From: Alphaproteobacteria bacterium
GTDB taxonomy: Bacteria > Pseudomonadota > Alphaproteobacteria > UBA7985 > JAUIBT01
DNA length: 64,000 nucleotides
Assembly (NCBI GenBank): GCA_030428255.1
Contig: JAUIBT010000007.1
Span: 1 to 64,000 of the forward strand
Reading direction: 5' to 3'
In this document: positions 1 through 8,743 of the stretch, one piece after another
Layout of the letters: each line of letters starts with the position of its first letter
Position numbering within the stretch: position 1 is the first letter of the stretch
The notes under the pieces: generated by a model
Told to the model about the DNA's origin: nothing
The model's database searches: none
The model's input: only the letters and a program-made list of their open reading frames with translations
Position numbers and translations under genes: made by a program

Positions 1-453
1 CAAAGGGCCCGTGACTTGCCGGCCTGGACACACATGTACAATTGGCACAGGCCACACGGCGCCCTAAAGTCCAAACCACCTATCAGTCGAATCGATCTCG
101 ATAGGGACAACCTGTTGAGGCACCACAGCTAGAGCGCCGGGCTTGGGCATGGTGCCGGGCTCGCCGCTCTGGTTTCTTGTACTTGAACGCCAGTCCATGA
201 TCGAAAGTGTTGTAAGTCTCTCGCGGTTTGCGCTGGTGCGTGTCTCACTGAATTGCATACAGACTACGCGCCCTATCCCATTGACTGATCCTCAAATCCA
301 GCCAAGCAGCTTTTGTACTCTTGACCTCGATTGCCTGGGTTTTGCTCCGCGCTCTTGGATCCTGATAGAGGAGGCAGGCCGCGCGCCGAGTGACCAAAAC
401 AAAAGGGCCCGCCGAATTCGGCGAGCCCTTTTTGCTGTTCGGCGCGACCGGAC
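1..453. other. Left-edge intergenic region, no gene recognised
   Basis: No open frame here has a recognisable motif. The longest plus-strand frame (from about 143) runs through the livM terminator and into livM on the opposite strand, so it is a chance frame. The only structure I can support is the terminator at 401-435. A gene may end or begin just outside the left edge, but nothing shows it. Confidence 0.5.
401..435 (-). terminator. Rho-independent terminator of the liv operon
   Basis: Inverted repeat AAAAGGGC..GCCG-AATT-CGGC..GCCCTTTTT with a long GC-rich stem, located about 20 bases past the livM stop codon. Read on the minus strand it ends in a T-rich tract. It closes the livGFHM transcription unit. 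Confidence 0.8.
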
Positions 454-1758
454 CTACTTTTCCGGCAACAAGCCGCGCGGACTAAAGCGCAGCATGAGCA
501 GCAAGAACAGGCCCATAGTCAGAAGGCGCATGTGGGCCGCATTGGCCAGTAGGTGATCCTTGAGAGCGGAACCATCGGTCAGGGGCGAAGTTAGGATGCT
601 CACCAGGAATTGGCCGAAGGGCTCGACCTGGACCCACAAGAACCAAACCAAGAAGCCGCCAAGAACAGCGCCCAGATTGTTGCCTGATCCGCCTACAATC
701 ACCATGACCCAAACTAGGAAGGTGAAGCGCAGCGGCTGGTAAGAGCTGGGCGTCAACTGGGCGTCCATCGTGGTCATCATGGCGCCCGCAATGCCACAAA
801 TGGCAGAGCCCAGCACGAAGACCTGCAGGTGACGTGCGGTGACGTTCTTGCCCATGGCGCGGGCCGAGACCTCGTTGTCGCGAATCGCGCGCATCATGCG
901 GCCCCAAGGGCTGTTGAGCGCATTTTGGGCCAGCCACAACAAAATCACCAAAACGATGGTGAACAAGATGCCGTAGTTGATCTTTACGTAAAGCGTCGAG
1001 GCCGTTGTGACATCCAAGCCAAATTGCGCCGCGCGCTCAATGAACCATGGCGCGACCTGCAGGTCGACCTCGTAGGGGACCGGGCGGGGGATGCCGATCA
1101 CGTTCTTTACGCCACGGCTCATCCAATCCTCGTTCTTGAGAACCGCGATGATGATCTCTGAGATGCCGAGTGTGGCTATCGCCAGGTAATCGGACCGCAG
1201 GCCCAAGGCTGTCTTGCCGATGACCCAGGCAACGCCAGCGGCCAGAACACCGCCGACCGGCCATGCCAGCAGAACTGGCAACCCCAGACCACCAAGGTAA
1301 CCCGTGGAGGCGGGATTGACCGCCTCAACTGCTTGGATGGCAGGTGTCGCGATGACGCGGGTCAAAAAGAATCCCACCAGCAAGACGCCCAGCATACACA
1401 GAACGCGCGCCGGACCCTTCGGCAAGCGCTTAAAGGCCAGCACTGCCAGCGCGATGGTTGCGGCCCCGATGGAGAGCCCCAGCAGAATTGACAGGCCGCC
1501 CGCGTCCCAAGCTTCGCGCACAGGCGGCATGGAGACCAAGACGGTCGCGAGGCCTCCCAGCGCGACAAAGCCCATGATCCCCACGTTCAAGAGGCCTGCG
1601 ATGCCCCATTGCAGATTGACGCCCAAGGCCATGACCGCAGAGATCAGGCCCATGTTGACGATCACCAAAGCGGTGTTCCAGCTTTGATATTGCCCGGTCC
1701 AAACGATCAGGGCCGCAATTCCAGCAAAATATAGCAGGGGTCTTAGTCGATCAATCAT
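454..1758 (-). CDS. livM: Branched-chain amino acid ABC transporter permease (LivM type)
   Basis: A 434-residue polytopic inner-membrane protein of the LivM family, one of two membrane subunits of a hydrophobic/branched-chain amino acid importer. Hydrophobic helices cover most of the chain, and the family's cytoplasmic loop with the EAA-like segment (NSPWGRMMRAIRDNEVSARA, roughly residues 283-302) contacts the ATPases. A central segment typical of LivM (SDYLAIATLGISEII) is also seen. The start overlaps the livH stop by four bases, indicating translational coupling, and it is the last gene of the operon, followed by a terminator. Substrate cannot be read from sequence: the family also handles amides, urea and aromatic acids. 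Confidence 0.92.
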   Translation of the reverse strand: MIDRLRPLLYFAGIAALIVWTGQYQSWNTALVIVNMGLISAVMALGVNLQWGIAGLLNVGIMGFVALGGLATVLVSMPPVREAWDAGGLSILLGLSIGAATIALAVLAFKRLPKGPARVLCMLGVLLVGFFLTRVIATPAIQAVEAVNPASTGYLGGLGLPVLLAWPVGGVLAAGVAWVIGKTALGLRSDYLAIATLGISEIIIAVLKNEDWMSRGVKNVIGIPRPVPYEVDLQVAPWFIERAAQFGLDVTTASTLYVKINYGILFTIVLVILLWLAQNALNSPWGRMMRAIRDNEVSARAMGKNVTARHLQVFVLGSAICGIAGAMMTTMDAQLTPSSYQPLRFTFLVWVMVIVGGSGNNLGAVLGGFLVWFLWVQVEPFGQFLVSILTSPLTDGSALKDHLLANAAHMRLLTMGLFLLLMLRFSPRGLLPEK

Positions 1759-2765
1759 AGCGCTTTCCCCCTAAACAGTCCCGTGGGTCGGAACAGCAGC
1801 ACAATCACCAGGATTACGAAGCTGACCGCGAATTTGTAGTCGGTTGTGAGCAGTTGCACCAAGCTACTAGGCTCCAAATTGTCCGGCAAGGCATAGACCA
1901 AGACCTTTTTCCAGGCATAAGTCACCGTCACCTCAGAAAAGGCGATCACAAAGCCTCCGGCAATGGCTCCGACCGGGTTGCCAAGTCCGCCAACGATCGC
2001 GGAGGCGAACAAAGGCAGCAGCAATTGGAAGTAAACGAAAGGCTTGAAGCTCTTATCCAGGCCATAGAGCACGCCTGCAATGGTCGCCAGGGCGGCGACG
2101 ATTAGCCAAGTCACCAGCACCACCCGCTCGGGGTTGATGCCAGAAAGCAGGGCCAGGTCCTCGTTGTCCGAAAAGGCGCGCATGGACTTGCCCGTGCGGG
2201 TCTTGTTGAGGAACCAGAACAAAATCACCACGACAATCACCGCAGTGACAACGGTCAGGCCCTGGGTCGTTTTGATAGCAAGGCCCTCTTTTAGTCCGGT
2301 TAAGGCCTTGAATTCGCGGACTGAAATGATGAAGCGTTGGCCATCGAAGAAACGTTGATCACCCGGGCCGATGATGAAGCGCACCAGGCCATTCATGATG
2401 AACATGACGCCCAAGGACACGATCAAATAGATCACAGGCGCGGATTTTTGCTTGCGATAGAAGCGGTAGACCATGCGGTCAATGGCGACCAGCAAGAGCG
2501 CGGTTGCGAAGATCGCGATGGGCAAGCTGAGCAAAGCGGTTGGCAGCGGGCCAAAGCTGATGCCTACGCTTTGCATCCACCAGGTACACAGGACTGCGAT
2601 CATTGTGCCAAAGGCCATGGTATCACCATGGGCAAAGTTCGAGAAGCGCAGCACGCCATAGACCAAGGTCACGCCAAGCGCGCCCAGAGCAAGCTGGCTG
2701 CCGTAGGCAATGGCAGGAATACCGACAAAGTTAGCGAAGACCACAAGGGCGTTTATGATTTCCAT
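1755..2765 (-). CDS. livH: Branched-chain amino acid ABC transporter permease (LivH type)
   Basis: A 336-residue LivH-family inner-membrane permease, partner of LivM. It shows the family N-terminal hallmark GALGVTLVYGVLRFSNFAHG, the EAA-like loop (TRTGKSMRAFSDNEDLALLSG), and the C-terminal glycine-rich segment FASAIVGGLGNPVGAIAGG. The length is slightly above the usual ~300 residues because of an extra loop around residues 140-170. Only three bases separate it from livF upstream, and it overlaps livM by four bases. Its role as a membrane channel subunit is well supported by family; the transported substrate is inference only. Confidence 0.92.
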   Translation of the reverse strand: MEIINALVVFANFVGIPAIAYGSQLALGALGVTLVYGVLRFSNFAHGDTMAFGTMIAVLCTWWMQSVGISFGPLPTALLSLPIAIFATALLLVAIDRMVYRFYRKQKSAPVIYLIVSLGVMFIMNGLVRFIIGPGDQRFFDGQRFIISVREFKALTGLKEGLAIKTTQGLTVVTAVIVVVILFWFLNKTRTGKSMRAFSDNEDLALLSGINPERVVLVTWLIVAALATIAGVLYGLDKSFKPFVYFQLLLPLFASAIVGGLGNPVGAIAGGFVIAFSEVTVTYAWKKVLVYALPDNLEPSSLVQLLTTDYKFAVSFVILVIVLLFRPTGLFRGKAL

Positions 2766-2768
2766 GAC

Positions 2769-3482
2769 TTAGCCCCCCAGGAATGATTTGCGTACTTCGG
2801 GATCGGCCAACAGCTCTTGACCGGTGCCCGTGTAGGCGTTGCGTCCTTGGACCAGAACGTAGCCTTTGTCCGCGATTTCAAGCGCTTGGCGCGCGTTTTG
2901 TTCAACCATCAAGATCGAGATGCCAGTGCGGGCCACCTCAATGATACGGTCGAACAGCTCGTCCATCACAATGGGGCTGACGCCCGCAGTTGGCTCGTCG
3001 AGCATCAAGACCTTCGGTTGGGTCATCAGCGCGCGACCGACTGCGACCTGTTGGCGTTGTCCGCCTGACAGCTCGCCTGCGTGCTGGCCGCGCTTTTCTT
3101 TCAGAATTGGGAACAGATCAAAGACCTGTGCCATGGTATCGTTGAAGTCATCGGTTCGGATGAAGGCGCCCATCTCCAAATTCTCCTCGACGGTCATCGA
3201 GGTGAAGATGTTTTGAGTTTGCGGCACAAAGCCCATACCTTTCAGTACACGATCCTGCGGGCTCAGCGATGTAATGTCTTCGCCGTTCAAGCGCACGGCC
3301 CCTTGGCGAACATCGAGCATTCCAAACACGGCCTTCATGGCGGTGGACTTGCCAGCACCGTTGGGGCCAACGATGACAGCGATTTCGCCCAAATTTACCG
3401 CGACGGTGCAGTCGTGCAAAATGTCAGGACCGTTGCCATAGCCGCCGGTCATGGCGTCGCCGATCAGAAAGGGTTCTGCCAT
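2769..3482 (-). CDS. livF: Branched-chain amino acid ABC transporter ATP-binding protein (LivF type)
   Basis: A 237-residue ABC ATPase of the LivF type. Walker A is GPNGAGKST, the signature is LSGGQRQQVAVGRALM, Walker B is VLMLDEPTAGVSP, and the switch residue lies in the MVEQN motif, where the usual H-loop histidine is replaced by glutamine as is normal for LivF. It would form the ATPase heterodimer with LivG on the cytoplasmic face. Its ATG overlaps the livG TAA by one base (TAATG), so translation is coupled. Confidence 0.93.
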   Translation of the reverse strand: MAEPFLIGDAMTGGYGNGPDILHDCTVAVNLGEIAVIVGPNGAGKSTAMKAVFGMLDVRQGAVRLNGEDITSLSPQDRVLKGMGFVPQTQNIFTSMTVEENLEMGAFIRTDDFNDTMAQVFDLFPILKEKRGQHAGELSGGQRQQVAVGRALMTQPKVLMLDEPTAGVSPIVMDELFDRIIEVARTGISILMVEQNARQALEIADKGYVLVQGRNAYTGTGQELLADPEVRKSFLGG

Positions 3483-4264
3483 TATGCTGCTCCTTTCTGC
3501 TTGTTTTTCAAGCCAGTGCCAAGATAGGCTTCGATGACATGCTCGTTGGCTTTGATCTCGTCCAGCGTGCCTTCAGCCAACACTTTGCCCTCGGCCATAC
3601 AGATGACCGGGTCGCAGAGGCGGCCGATGAAATCCATGTCGTGCTCAATAACGACGAAGGTGTAGCCGCGTTCTTTGTTCAAGCGGATGATCGCATCGCC
3701 GATGGTGTTGAGCAGGGTGCGGTTCACGCCCGCGCCAACTTCGTCCAGGAAGACGATTTTCGCATCGACCATCATGGTGCGACCCAGCTCCAACAGCTTC
3801 TTTTGGCCGCCAGAGACCTGACCTGCTTTGTGGTCAGCCAAATGGCTGATAGTGAGGAATTCCAGCACTTCGTCAGCCTTAGCGCGCAGGGCTTCTTCTT
3901 CCTCGGCGATTTTCTTGCGTGCGAACCAAGTGTTCCAGATCTTTTCGCCCGACTGGCCGGAGGGAACCATCATAAGGTTCTCGCGGCATGTCATTGAGCT
4001 GAATTCATGGGCGATCTGGAAGGTGCGCAGGACGCCCCGGTGGAAGAGTTCGTGCGGGGGGAGCCCCGTGATATCTTCGCCCTTGAGTGTGACACGCCCT
4101 GCCGTGGGGGCGTGAACGCCGGCGATCACATTAAAGAGCGTGGTTTTCCCGGCTCCGTTTGGGCCGATCAGGCCGGTAATGGAGCCTTCAGCAATCTCCA
4201 GGCTAGCGCCATCAACGGCATGGAAGCCGCCGAAATGCTTGTGCAGGTTTTCAACCTTGATCAC
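3482..4264 (-). CDS. livG: Branched-chain amino acid ABC transporter ATP-binding protein (LivG type)
   Basis: A 260-residue ABC ATPase of the LivG type: Walker A GPNGAGKTT, signature VSGGQKKLLELGR, Walker B IVFLDEVGAGVN and H-loop VVIEHDMDFI. The D-loop segment VGAGVN differs from the common PAAGLNP of LivG but keeps the catalytic Asp-Glu. It is the first gene of the livGFHM block, about 200 bases downstream of the binding-protein gene, with a terminator-like hairpin between. It should pair with LivF to power uptake. Confidence 0.92.
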   Translation of the reverse strand: MIKVENLHKHFGGFHAVDGASLEIAEGSITGLIGPNGAGKTTLFNVIAGVHAPTAGRVTLKGEDITGLPPHELFHRGVLRTFQIAHEFSSMTCRENLMMVPSGQSGEKIWNTWFARKKIAEEEEALRAKADEVLEFLTISHLADHKAGQVSGGQKKLLELGRTMMVDAKIVFLDEVGAGVNRTLLNTIGDAIIRLNKERGYTFVVIEHDMDFIGRLCDPVICMAEGKVLAEGTLDEIKANEHVIEAYLGTGLKNKQKGAA

Positions 4265-4416
4265 CTGTTCCCCTCCGGTCGTTTGTTATTCTTGTTGGCC
4301 ATTTCGTCAGCCCAATAGCATGCTTGGCTGCTGCGCCGCGCGTGGCCGCTGGCATATGTGCCTCTTGGCGACGCGATCGTACAACTGCGACTGCCTTGGG
4401 CTGGATGCCGTCTATA

Positions 4417-4449
4417 GAAAAACAGCCCGGACACGGAGTCCGAGCTGTC
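4417..4449 (-). terminator. Hairpin between SBP gene and livGFHM (attenuating terminator)
   Basis: Arms ACAGCCCGGAC (4422-4432) and GTCCGAGCTGT (4438-4448) form an 11-position stem with one mismatch; read on the minus strand the stem is followed by TTTTTC. It lies 20 bases after the SBP stop and ahead of livG in the same direction, so it probably trims readthrough and raises binding protein over membrane subunits. Confidence 0.75.
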
Positions 4450-4467
4450 TTTTGGTTGATCGCGATC

Positions 4468-5652
4468 TTAACGGAAGCGGACCGTTACGTCCTCACCGCC
4501 TTCAACTTTCATTTCGCGGTAGTTACCAGCTGCTTCGCCGGGGCCTACCAGCTCAACGCCCGTGCCACCTACGTAGTCGATGTCACCACCAGCGGCCAGG
4601 ATTTCCAGACCTTTGGCCAGTTCGCCGGACTGGATCGGCTCGCCGGGTGCGTTGGCAACCTTCATGACGTGCTCCTTGTAGACCGCAGGGTCAGAAGAAC
4701 CAGCAGACTGCATGGCCAGCAGGATCAGTGCCGCAGCGTCGTAAGACTCAGGTGCGAAGGGGGTAGATGGCTCGAAGCCGTTGCCGCCAGCAATTTCAGC
4801 AAAGCGTGCAGCCAGCTCTGGAGAGGGGCTTGGGTGCTGACCAGCAGAACCGTCGATTTCAGCACCGAAGTTCTTAATCAGCTGGGCAGAGATCATGCCG
4901 TCAACAAACTGGAAGGTGTCGAAGGCACCAGAATCCAGAGCTGCGCGAACCATGCCAGATCCACCTTGGTCGACGTAGCCAGCGACAACCAGACGATCAC
5001 CGCCTGCAGAAGCCAGCGCGCCGATTTCAGCAGAGTAGTCTGCCTTGCCATCTTCGTGCGGAGCGCTGAGGGTGATTGTACCGCCAGCAGCTTCATAAGA
5101 GGCTGCAAACGCGTCGGCCAGGCCCTTACCGTAGTCGTTGTTGGTGTAGGTCACTGCAGCGCTTGTGATGCCCTGCTCCATCATGATTTCAGCCATGATC
5201 TGGCCCTGACGCGCATCAGACGGTGCTGTACGGAAGAACAGGCCGTCATCCTCGGCAGTTGACAGGCCAGGCGAAGTCGCAGACGGCGAAATCATTACGA
5301 TGCCGTTCGGACGCGCAACGTTTTGCAGCATCGCACCGGTTACGCCTGAACAGTCACCACCAACAATGCCCTTTACGCCGTCTGCTGTAACCAAGCGCTC
5401 AGTGGCAGCAACTGCACCTGCAGAATCGATGCAGCCGGTGTCGCCATGCACAGAGGTAACAGTTGCACCGCCCAAAAGCATGCCACTGTCTGAGACTTCC
5501 TGAATCGCCAGGTCAGCAGCTGGGCCCATGTGAGCTACAGTGGATTCGATGGGGCCGGTGAAGCCCAAGATCACGCCGATCTTGATCTCTTCAGCGGCGG
5601 CTGCGCCAGCCATCAGTGCGCAGGCTGCGGTCGCAGTCAGAAGTTTTTTCAT
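4468..5652 (-). CDS. Branched-chain amino acid ABC transporter substrate-binding protein (LivK type)
   Basis: Periplasmic binding protein of the Leu/Ile/Val family (peripla_BP_6), 394 residues from the chosen start. That start begins MKKLLTATAAC, a clear Sec signal peptide with likely cleavage after the AAAA at residue 20. A longer in-frame ATG at 5742 adds 30 non-signal-like residues and is rejected; an AGGGAG-type ribosome site precedes 5652. Family landmarks include the mature N-terminus EEIKIGVILGFTGPIEST and VTYTNNDYGKGLADAF. It captures the ligand for LivHMGF. The exact ligand is unknown; first gene of the operon. Confidence 0.92.
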   Translation of the reverse strand: MKKLLTATAACALMAGAAAAEEIKIGVILGFTGPIESTVAHMGPAADLAIQEVSDSGMLLGGATVTSVHGDTGCIDSAGAVAATERLVTADGVKGIVGGDCSGVTGAMLQNVARPNGIVMISPSATSPGLSTAEDDGLFFRTAPSDARQGQIMAEIMMEQGITSAAVTYTNNDYGKGLADAFAASYEAAGGTITLSAPHEDGKADYSAEIGALASAGGDRLVVAGYVDQGGSGMVRAALDSGAFDTFQFVDGMISAQLIKNFGAEIDGSAGQHPSPSPELAARFAEIAGGNGFEPSTPFAPESYDAAALILLAMQSAGSSDPAVYKEHVMKVANAPGEPIQSGELAKGLEILAAGGDIDYVGGTGVELVGPGEAAGNYREMKVEGGEDVTVRFR

Positions 5653-5987
5653 GTTTATCTCCCTGTTGTCGGATGAAGGCGGGTTTTTATCCGCCCTCTC
5701 TATATGGCAGCCGCTTGTTCCCAAAAAGGTGCAGCGGTCCATGCCACGTTCAAAGCCTAAACGCTGGCTTTGTCAACAGCCAGTCAAAAATTCGCGGGAT
5801 AAGACAAATTTTTCCGACCGTTAGTCGCGTTCAATGACCGTTTCCTCAAAAATTTTTTCGAATCGAACAGGAGGGTTCGCAGGGGATGTGCGCGGGACCA
5901 AAGTTCCAAGTGCCAAAGAACCGATTGGGTTTGTTTGACCTCCAGTCGTGATTTGCTGCCAGGTACGGTGGCGGTTGCAAACAGGCT
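5653..5987. other. AT-rich leader between GntR gene and liv operon
   Basis: No gene. The stretch around 5780-5865 is locally AT-rich and presumably holds the promoter of the liv operon on the minus strand, but I cannot fix the boxes with confidence. I looked for a copy of the TGGT-N3-ACCA element seen at 6785-6801 and did not find one here. Confidence 0.45.
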
Positions 5988-6710
5988 TCAGTCTTGTTTG
6001 ACTTTGGGATAGTTCAGCATGCCCCGCTTGTGCAGCTCCAGGGCTGCGAGCGCGGCCGCCTCATCGCGCGCCTCAAGAGCGCGGCAAAACGCGGTGGCGG
6101 CTTCGTGCTGTAAGCCCGCTTCGGGTCGACTTTGCCGCTCCAAGCTTGCAACCCCGGTCAGATGAAGCAGCGTTTCCGCCAAGGCCCGGTTTACAAAGTG
6201 AAACATGGGCGAGCCGACGGCCTCGCACCAAGCATCGCGAAAATCTCGCGTAGCCTGCATCTGTTGAGCACCCGACGCGCCTTGATCGCCCATAACCATC
6301 AACGCGCGGTGCATACGTTCAAGTTGGGCCGGGGTGATGGCCTTAACCGCCCGCTTGGCGGCCCAGCTATCCAGGGTGAAGCGCAAGTCGATCAGCGTGC
6401 CCAGGTCCTCGCCATGGTGCTCAGCATAGCGCGCCAAGGCTTGGCCGGAAATCGGCAGGTGATCTGCGACCCGCGTGCCGCCGCCTTGCACTGCGCTGAT
6501 AAGACCTTGAGTCTTGAGCTGCTGGATCGCGCTGCGCAGGGAGGTGCGCGACACGCCCATAGCCTCGGCAAGCTCGCGCTCAGGCGGCAAGCGTTTGCCG
6601 ATGGGGAAAGCGCCCTCCTCGATGCAGCCCTGAATCACGAAAGCAATGCGCTCGCTCAATCCCGTTCCAGGTTCGTCGGCCAAGCGGGCCTTGAGGTCAA
6701 ATCTGAGCAT
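5988..6710 (-). CDS. GntR/FadR-family transcriptional regulator
   Basis: A FadR-subfamily regulator of 240 residues from the chosen start (MLRFDLKARL). The N-terminal winged helix is at about residues 20-80 (LPPERELAEAMGVSRTSLRS, then QGGGTRV in the wing), followed by an all-helical FCD ligand-binding domain. In the FCD domain two histidines of the usual metal site remain (LQHEAA and LELHKR), but the position normally His in the D-x-x-F-H motif reads DFRDAW, so the metal site may be altered. It lies upstream of, and in the same direction as, the liv operon. A FadR-type operator lies just upstream of its own gene. A longer start at 6755 is possible. Confidence 0.88.
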   Translation of the reverse strand: MLRFDLKARLADEPGTGLSERIAFVIQGCIEEGAFPIGKRLPPERELAEAMGVSRTSLRSAIQQLKTQGLISAVQGGGTRVADHLPISGQALARYAEHHGEDLGTLIDLRFTLDSWAAKRAVKAITPAQLERMHRALMVMGDQGASGAQQMQATRDFRDAWCEAVGSPMFHFVNRALAETLLHLTGVASLERQSRPEAGLQHEAATAFCRALEARDEAAALAALELHKRGMLNYPKVKQD

Positions 6711-6784
6711 AAATACTGAGCATAAATATAGGCGCGGTTGTTGGGGCAGGTACAAGACTGCACTTTGGTATCATAGGTCGAAGC

Positions 6785-6801
6785 AATTGGTTGGACCAGT
6801 G
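6785..6801. promoter_or_regulatory. FadR/PdhR-type GntR operator
   Basis: Seventeen bases AATTGGTTGGACCAGTG contain the exact core TGGT-N3-ACCA, the known recognition core of FadR/PdhR/LldR-type regulators. It sits about 75 bases upstream of the gntR start at 6710 and would suit autoregulation. Confidence 0.6.
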
Positions 6802-6815
6802 CTATTGTAGCGAAG

Positions 6816-8048
6816 TTACTGCGATGGCTGCTCAAGTGCCCATGCCAGGCAAGCCTTGGTGTCGGCTTGAAAGCCCCCCTGGGCCCACCATTCTTGCGTT
6901 GCGGCGAGCCGACGGCCCAGTGCCGGGCCCGGCGCAAGCCCCGCAGTGATAAGGTCACGGCCCTGAAGGGGAAACTGGGGGACTGGTATATCGCTCAGGC
7001 GTTCAAAGCGCCTGATGGTCCATAGTGTCGTGTCGGCCAGCAAGAGACTGTCGAGTGCGGCGCGGCGGCCATGACGGTAGAGCAGTCTGGCGTCGTCCTG
7101 GTTCAGATCGACCAGCGGCCATGCCAGCCGTTCGGCGTCATCATTCGACAGGCGTAGGCGCCGGGCGATCGCGCGGCGGTCCTGCGCCTCTGGCCCCAAC
7201 CAGGCACGCAAGATGAGCAACGGATCGGGCGTCGCCTTCAAGTCGGCAAAGCGCTGAAGGCAGGTAAGGGCGTGGTCGACCGGCCGGGCTCCGGGCCAGA
7301 TCGCCCGCATGATGCATCGCGCCTCCATGATTTCCAAGATCGGGCCGCAGGTTGGCAGCGACAACAGCTTTAGCAGTTCAGCTTGGATGCGCTCGCCAGA
7401 CAAATGCTCGAGCCCGGGCGCCAGCGCCTGACACACGGTCAGGGTTTCGCGCTCCAGCGGCTGGCGCGCATAGCTCGCGGCAAAGCGGAAGAAGCGCAAC
7501 AGGCGAAGGTAGTCCTCTTTGATGCGTTGGCTTGGGTCGCCTACAAAGCGCACCAGGCCCGCGCGAGCATCCGCGATCCCGGTACCAAGCGGATCATAGA
7601 TCTGCCCATCGAACCCGAGATAGAGCGCATTCATAGTCAGGTCCCGTCGCGCCGCATCGCATTGCCAGTCTTGGGTGAACCCAACCTCCGCGTGCCGCCC
7701 ATCGGTGCGCAGGTCTTTGCGCAAGCTGGTGATTTCGACTTTATGCCAGTCGCCGGGCTGGTCTGGCGATGGCAGCAGCGCGGTGATGGTTCCGTGCTTC
7801 AGGCCCGTTGCCAGATGGCGAATCTTGCTGGCTTGCAGGCGCTCTTGGACTTGGCCCGGGTCAAGTTGGCAGGCGATATCCACGTCGCCAAAAGGGCGCC
7901 CCAGCAGGGAATCGCGTACACAGCCGCCAACAAAGCGCGCGCGATCATGGCCCAGGGCGTCAAAGAGGGCCGGGTAGCCAGGATGTTGCATCCACGCGCG
8001 CAGATGTCGTTTTGTTGTCGGGGCAGGCGGGGCATGTGCTGCGGTCAT
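6816..8048 (-). CDS. cca: CCA tRNA nucleotidyltransferase / poly(A) polymerase family
   Basis: Class II nucleotidyltransferase, 410 residues from the chosen start MTAAHAPP. The N-terminal head holds VGGCVRDSLLG (residues 40-50) and the catalytic carboxylate pair in FGDVDIA (53-59), followed by the RRDLTMNALY flexible-loop motif and a PLGTGIADARAGLVRFVGDP segment. These are the hallmarks of enzymes that add or repair the 3' CCA of tRNA. The longer frame up to 8165 would overlap the upstream NUDIX gene, so 8048 is preferred: it lies 8 bases past the NUDIX stop. Alphaproteobacteria commonly have this NUDIX-cca pair. Confidence 0.93.
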   Translation of the reverse strand: MTAAHAPPAPTTKRHLRAWMQHPGYPALFDALGHDRARFVGGCVRDSLLGRPFGDVDIACQLDPGQVQERLQASKIRHLATGLKHGTITALLPSPDQPGDWHKVEITSLRKDLRTDGRHAEVGFTQDWQCDAARRDLTMNALYLGFDGQIYDPLGTGIADARAGLVRFVGDPSQRIKEDYLRLLRFFRFAASYARQPLERETLTVCQALAPGLEHLSGERIQAELLKLLSLPTCGPILEIMEARCIMRAIWPGARPVDHALTCLQRFADLKATPDPLLILRAWLGPEAQDRRAIARRLRLSNDDAERLAWPLVDLNQDDARLLYRHGRRAALDSLLLADTTLWTIRRFERLSDIPVPQFPLQGRDLITAGLAPGPALGRRLAATQEWWAQGGFQADTKACLAWALEQPSQ

Positions 8049-8056
8049 GATCGACC

Positions 8057-8743
8057 TTAGGCCCGCAGCAGGCGCGAGAGGTTGACCAAGATCCCAGCTG
8101 TAGCCCCCCAAATGTAGCGCTGTTGATAGGGTATGGCCCAAAAATAGCGCGTTTGTCCTTGCCAAATGCGCGAGTGACGTTGGTGGTTTTTGGGGTCCAA
8201 CAAAAAGGCCAGCGGCACTTCAAAGATCTCATCGACTTCGCTGGGATCAGCCTGGGTTTGCAGCGGCGCACGGGCAATGCCGATATAGGGCGCGATAGAA
8301 AACCCGGTCCCTGTCACGTAGGGAGGCAGGGCACCGACCATCTCAAACAGGTCAGGCGCAAGACCGACCTCCTCGTGGGTCTCCCGCAAGGCTGTGTAGG
8401 CAAGGTCGGGATCGCTGTCTTCGCTGCGTCCACCGGGAAAAGAAATTTGACCGGCGTGCTTGGCCAAGTGGCGCGCGCGCTGGGTCAACAGAACTTGCGG
8501 CTGACTGGCGTGCTCAATGATGGGGATCAGCACCGCTGCCTGGCGCAGGCTGGTTAAAGGCACAATACCAGGGTTCAGGTGGTGATCGCCGGCCATCAGC
8601 TCCAGGGTGCCTTTGGCCAGGCCAGCAACCTCGGCGGTCTCGGCGCGCTCCAGGATTCCGCCGCGCAAGGCCTCCACAACGCTCTGTGGGGCCGCCAGAT
8701 CGGGCCTTAGGTCCGGGTTTGAAGTCACCAGGTGGCTGGTCAC
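8057..8743 (-). CDS. NUDIX hydrolase, CoA pyrophosphatase type
   Basis: A 228-residue NUDIX protein. The segment LTQRARHLAKHAGQISFPGG (about 86-105) is the UPF0035-type signature of coenzyme A pyrophosphatases, and the NUDIX box follows (GGRSEDSDPDLAYTALRETH then EEVGL, about 104-128). The first Glu of the GX5E part reads Asp, while the REXXEE metal-binding core is intact. Family members cleave CoA or related nucleoside diphosphates to phosphopantetheine and 3',5'-ADP. The start overlaps the stop of the DUF1285 gene by four bases; cca follows 8 bases on. Confidence 0.9.
   Translation of the reverse strand: MTSHLVTSNPDLRPDLAAPQSVVEALRGGILERAETAEVAGLAKGTLELMAGDHHLNPGIVPLTSLRQAAVLIPIIEHASQPQVLLTQRARHLAKHAGQISFPGGRSEDSDPDLAYTALRETHEEVGLAPDLFEMVGALPPYVTGTGFSIAPYIGIARAPLQTQADPSEVDEIFEVPLAFLLDPKNHQRHSRIWQGQTRYFWAIPYQQRYIWGATAGILVNLSRLLRA

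Noticed and set aside
143-556. Plus-strand open frame of 137 codons at the left edge
   Set aside because: It crosses the livM terminator and overlaps livM antisense; no motif or ribosome site.
4324-5262. Long plus-strand open frame of 312 codons opposite the LivK-type gene
   Set aside because: It is antisense to a clear signal-peptide-bearing binding protein; composition is that of a shadow frame.
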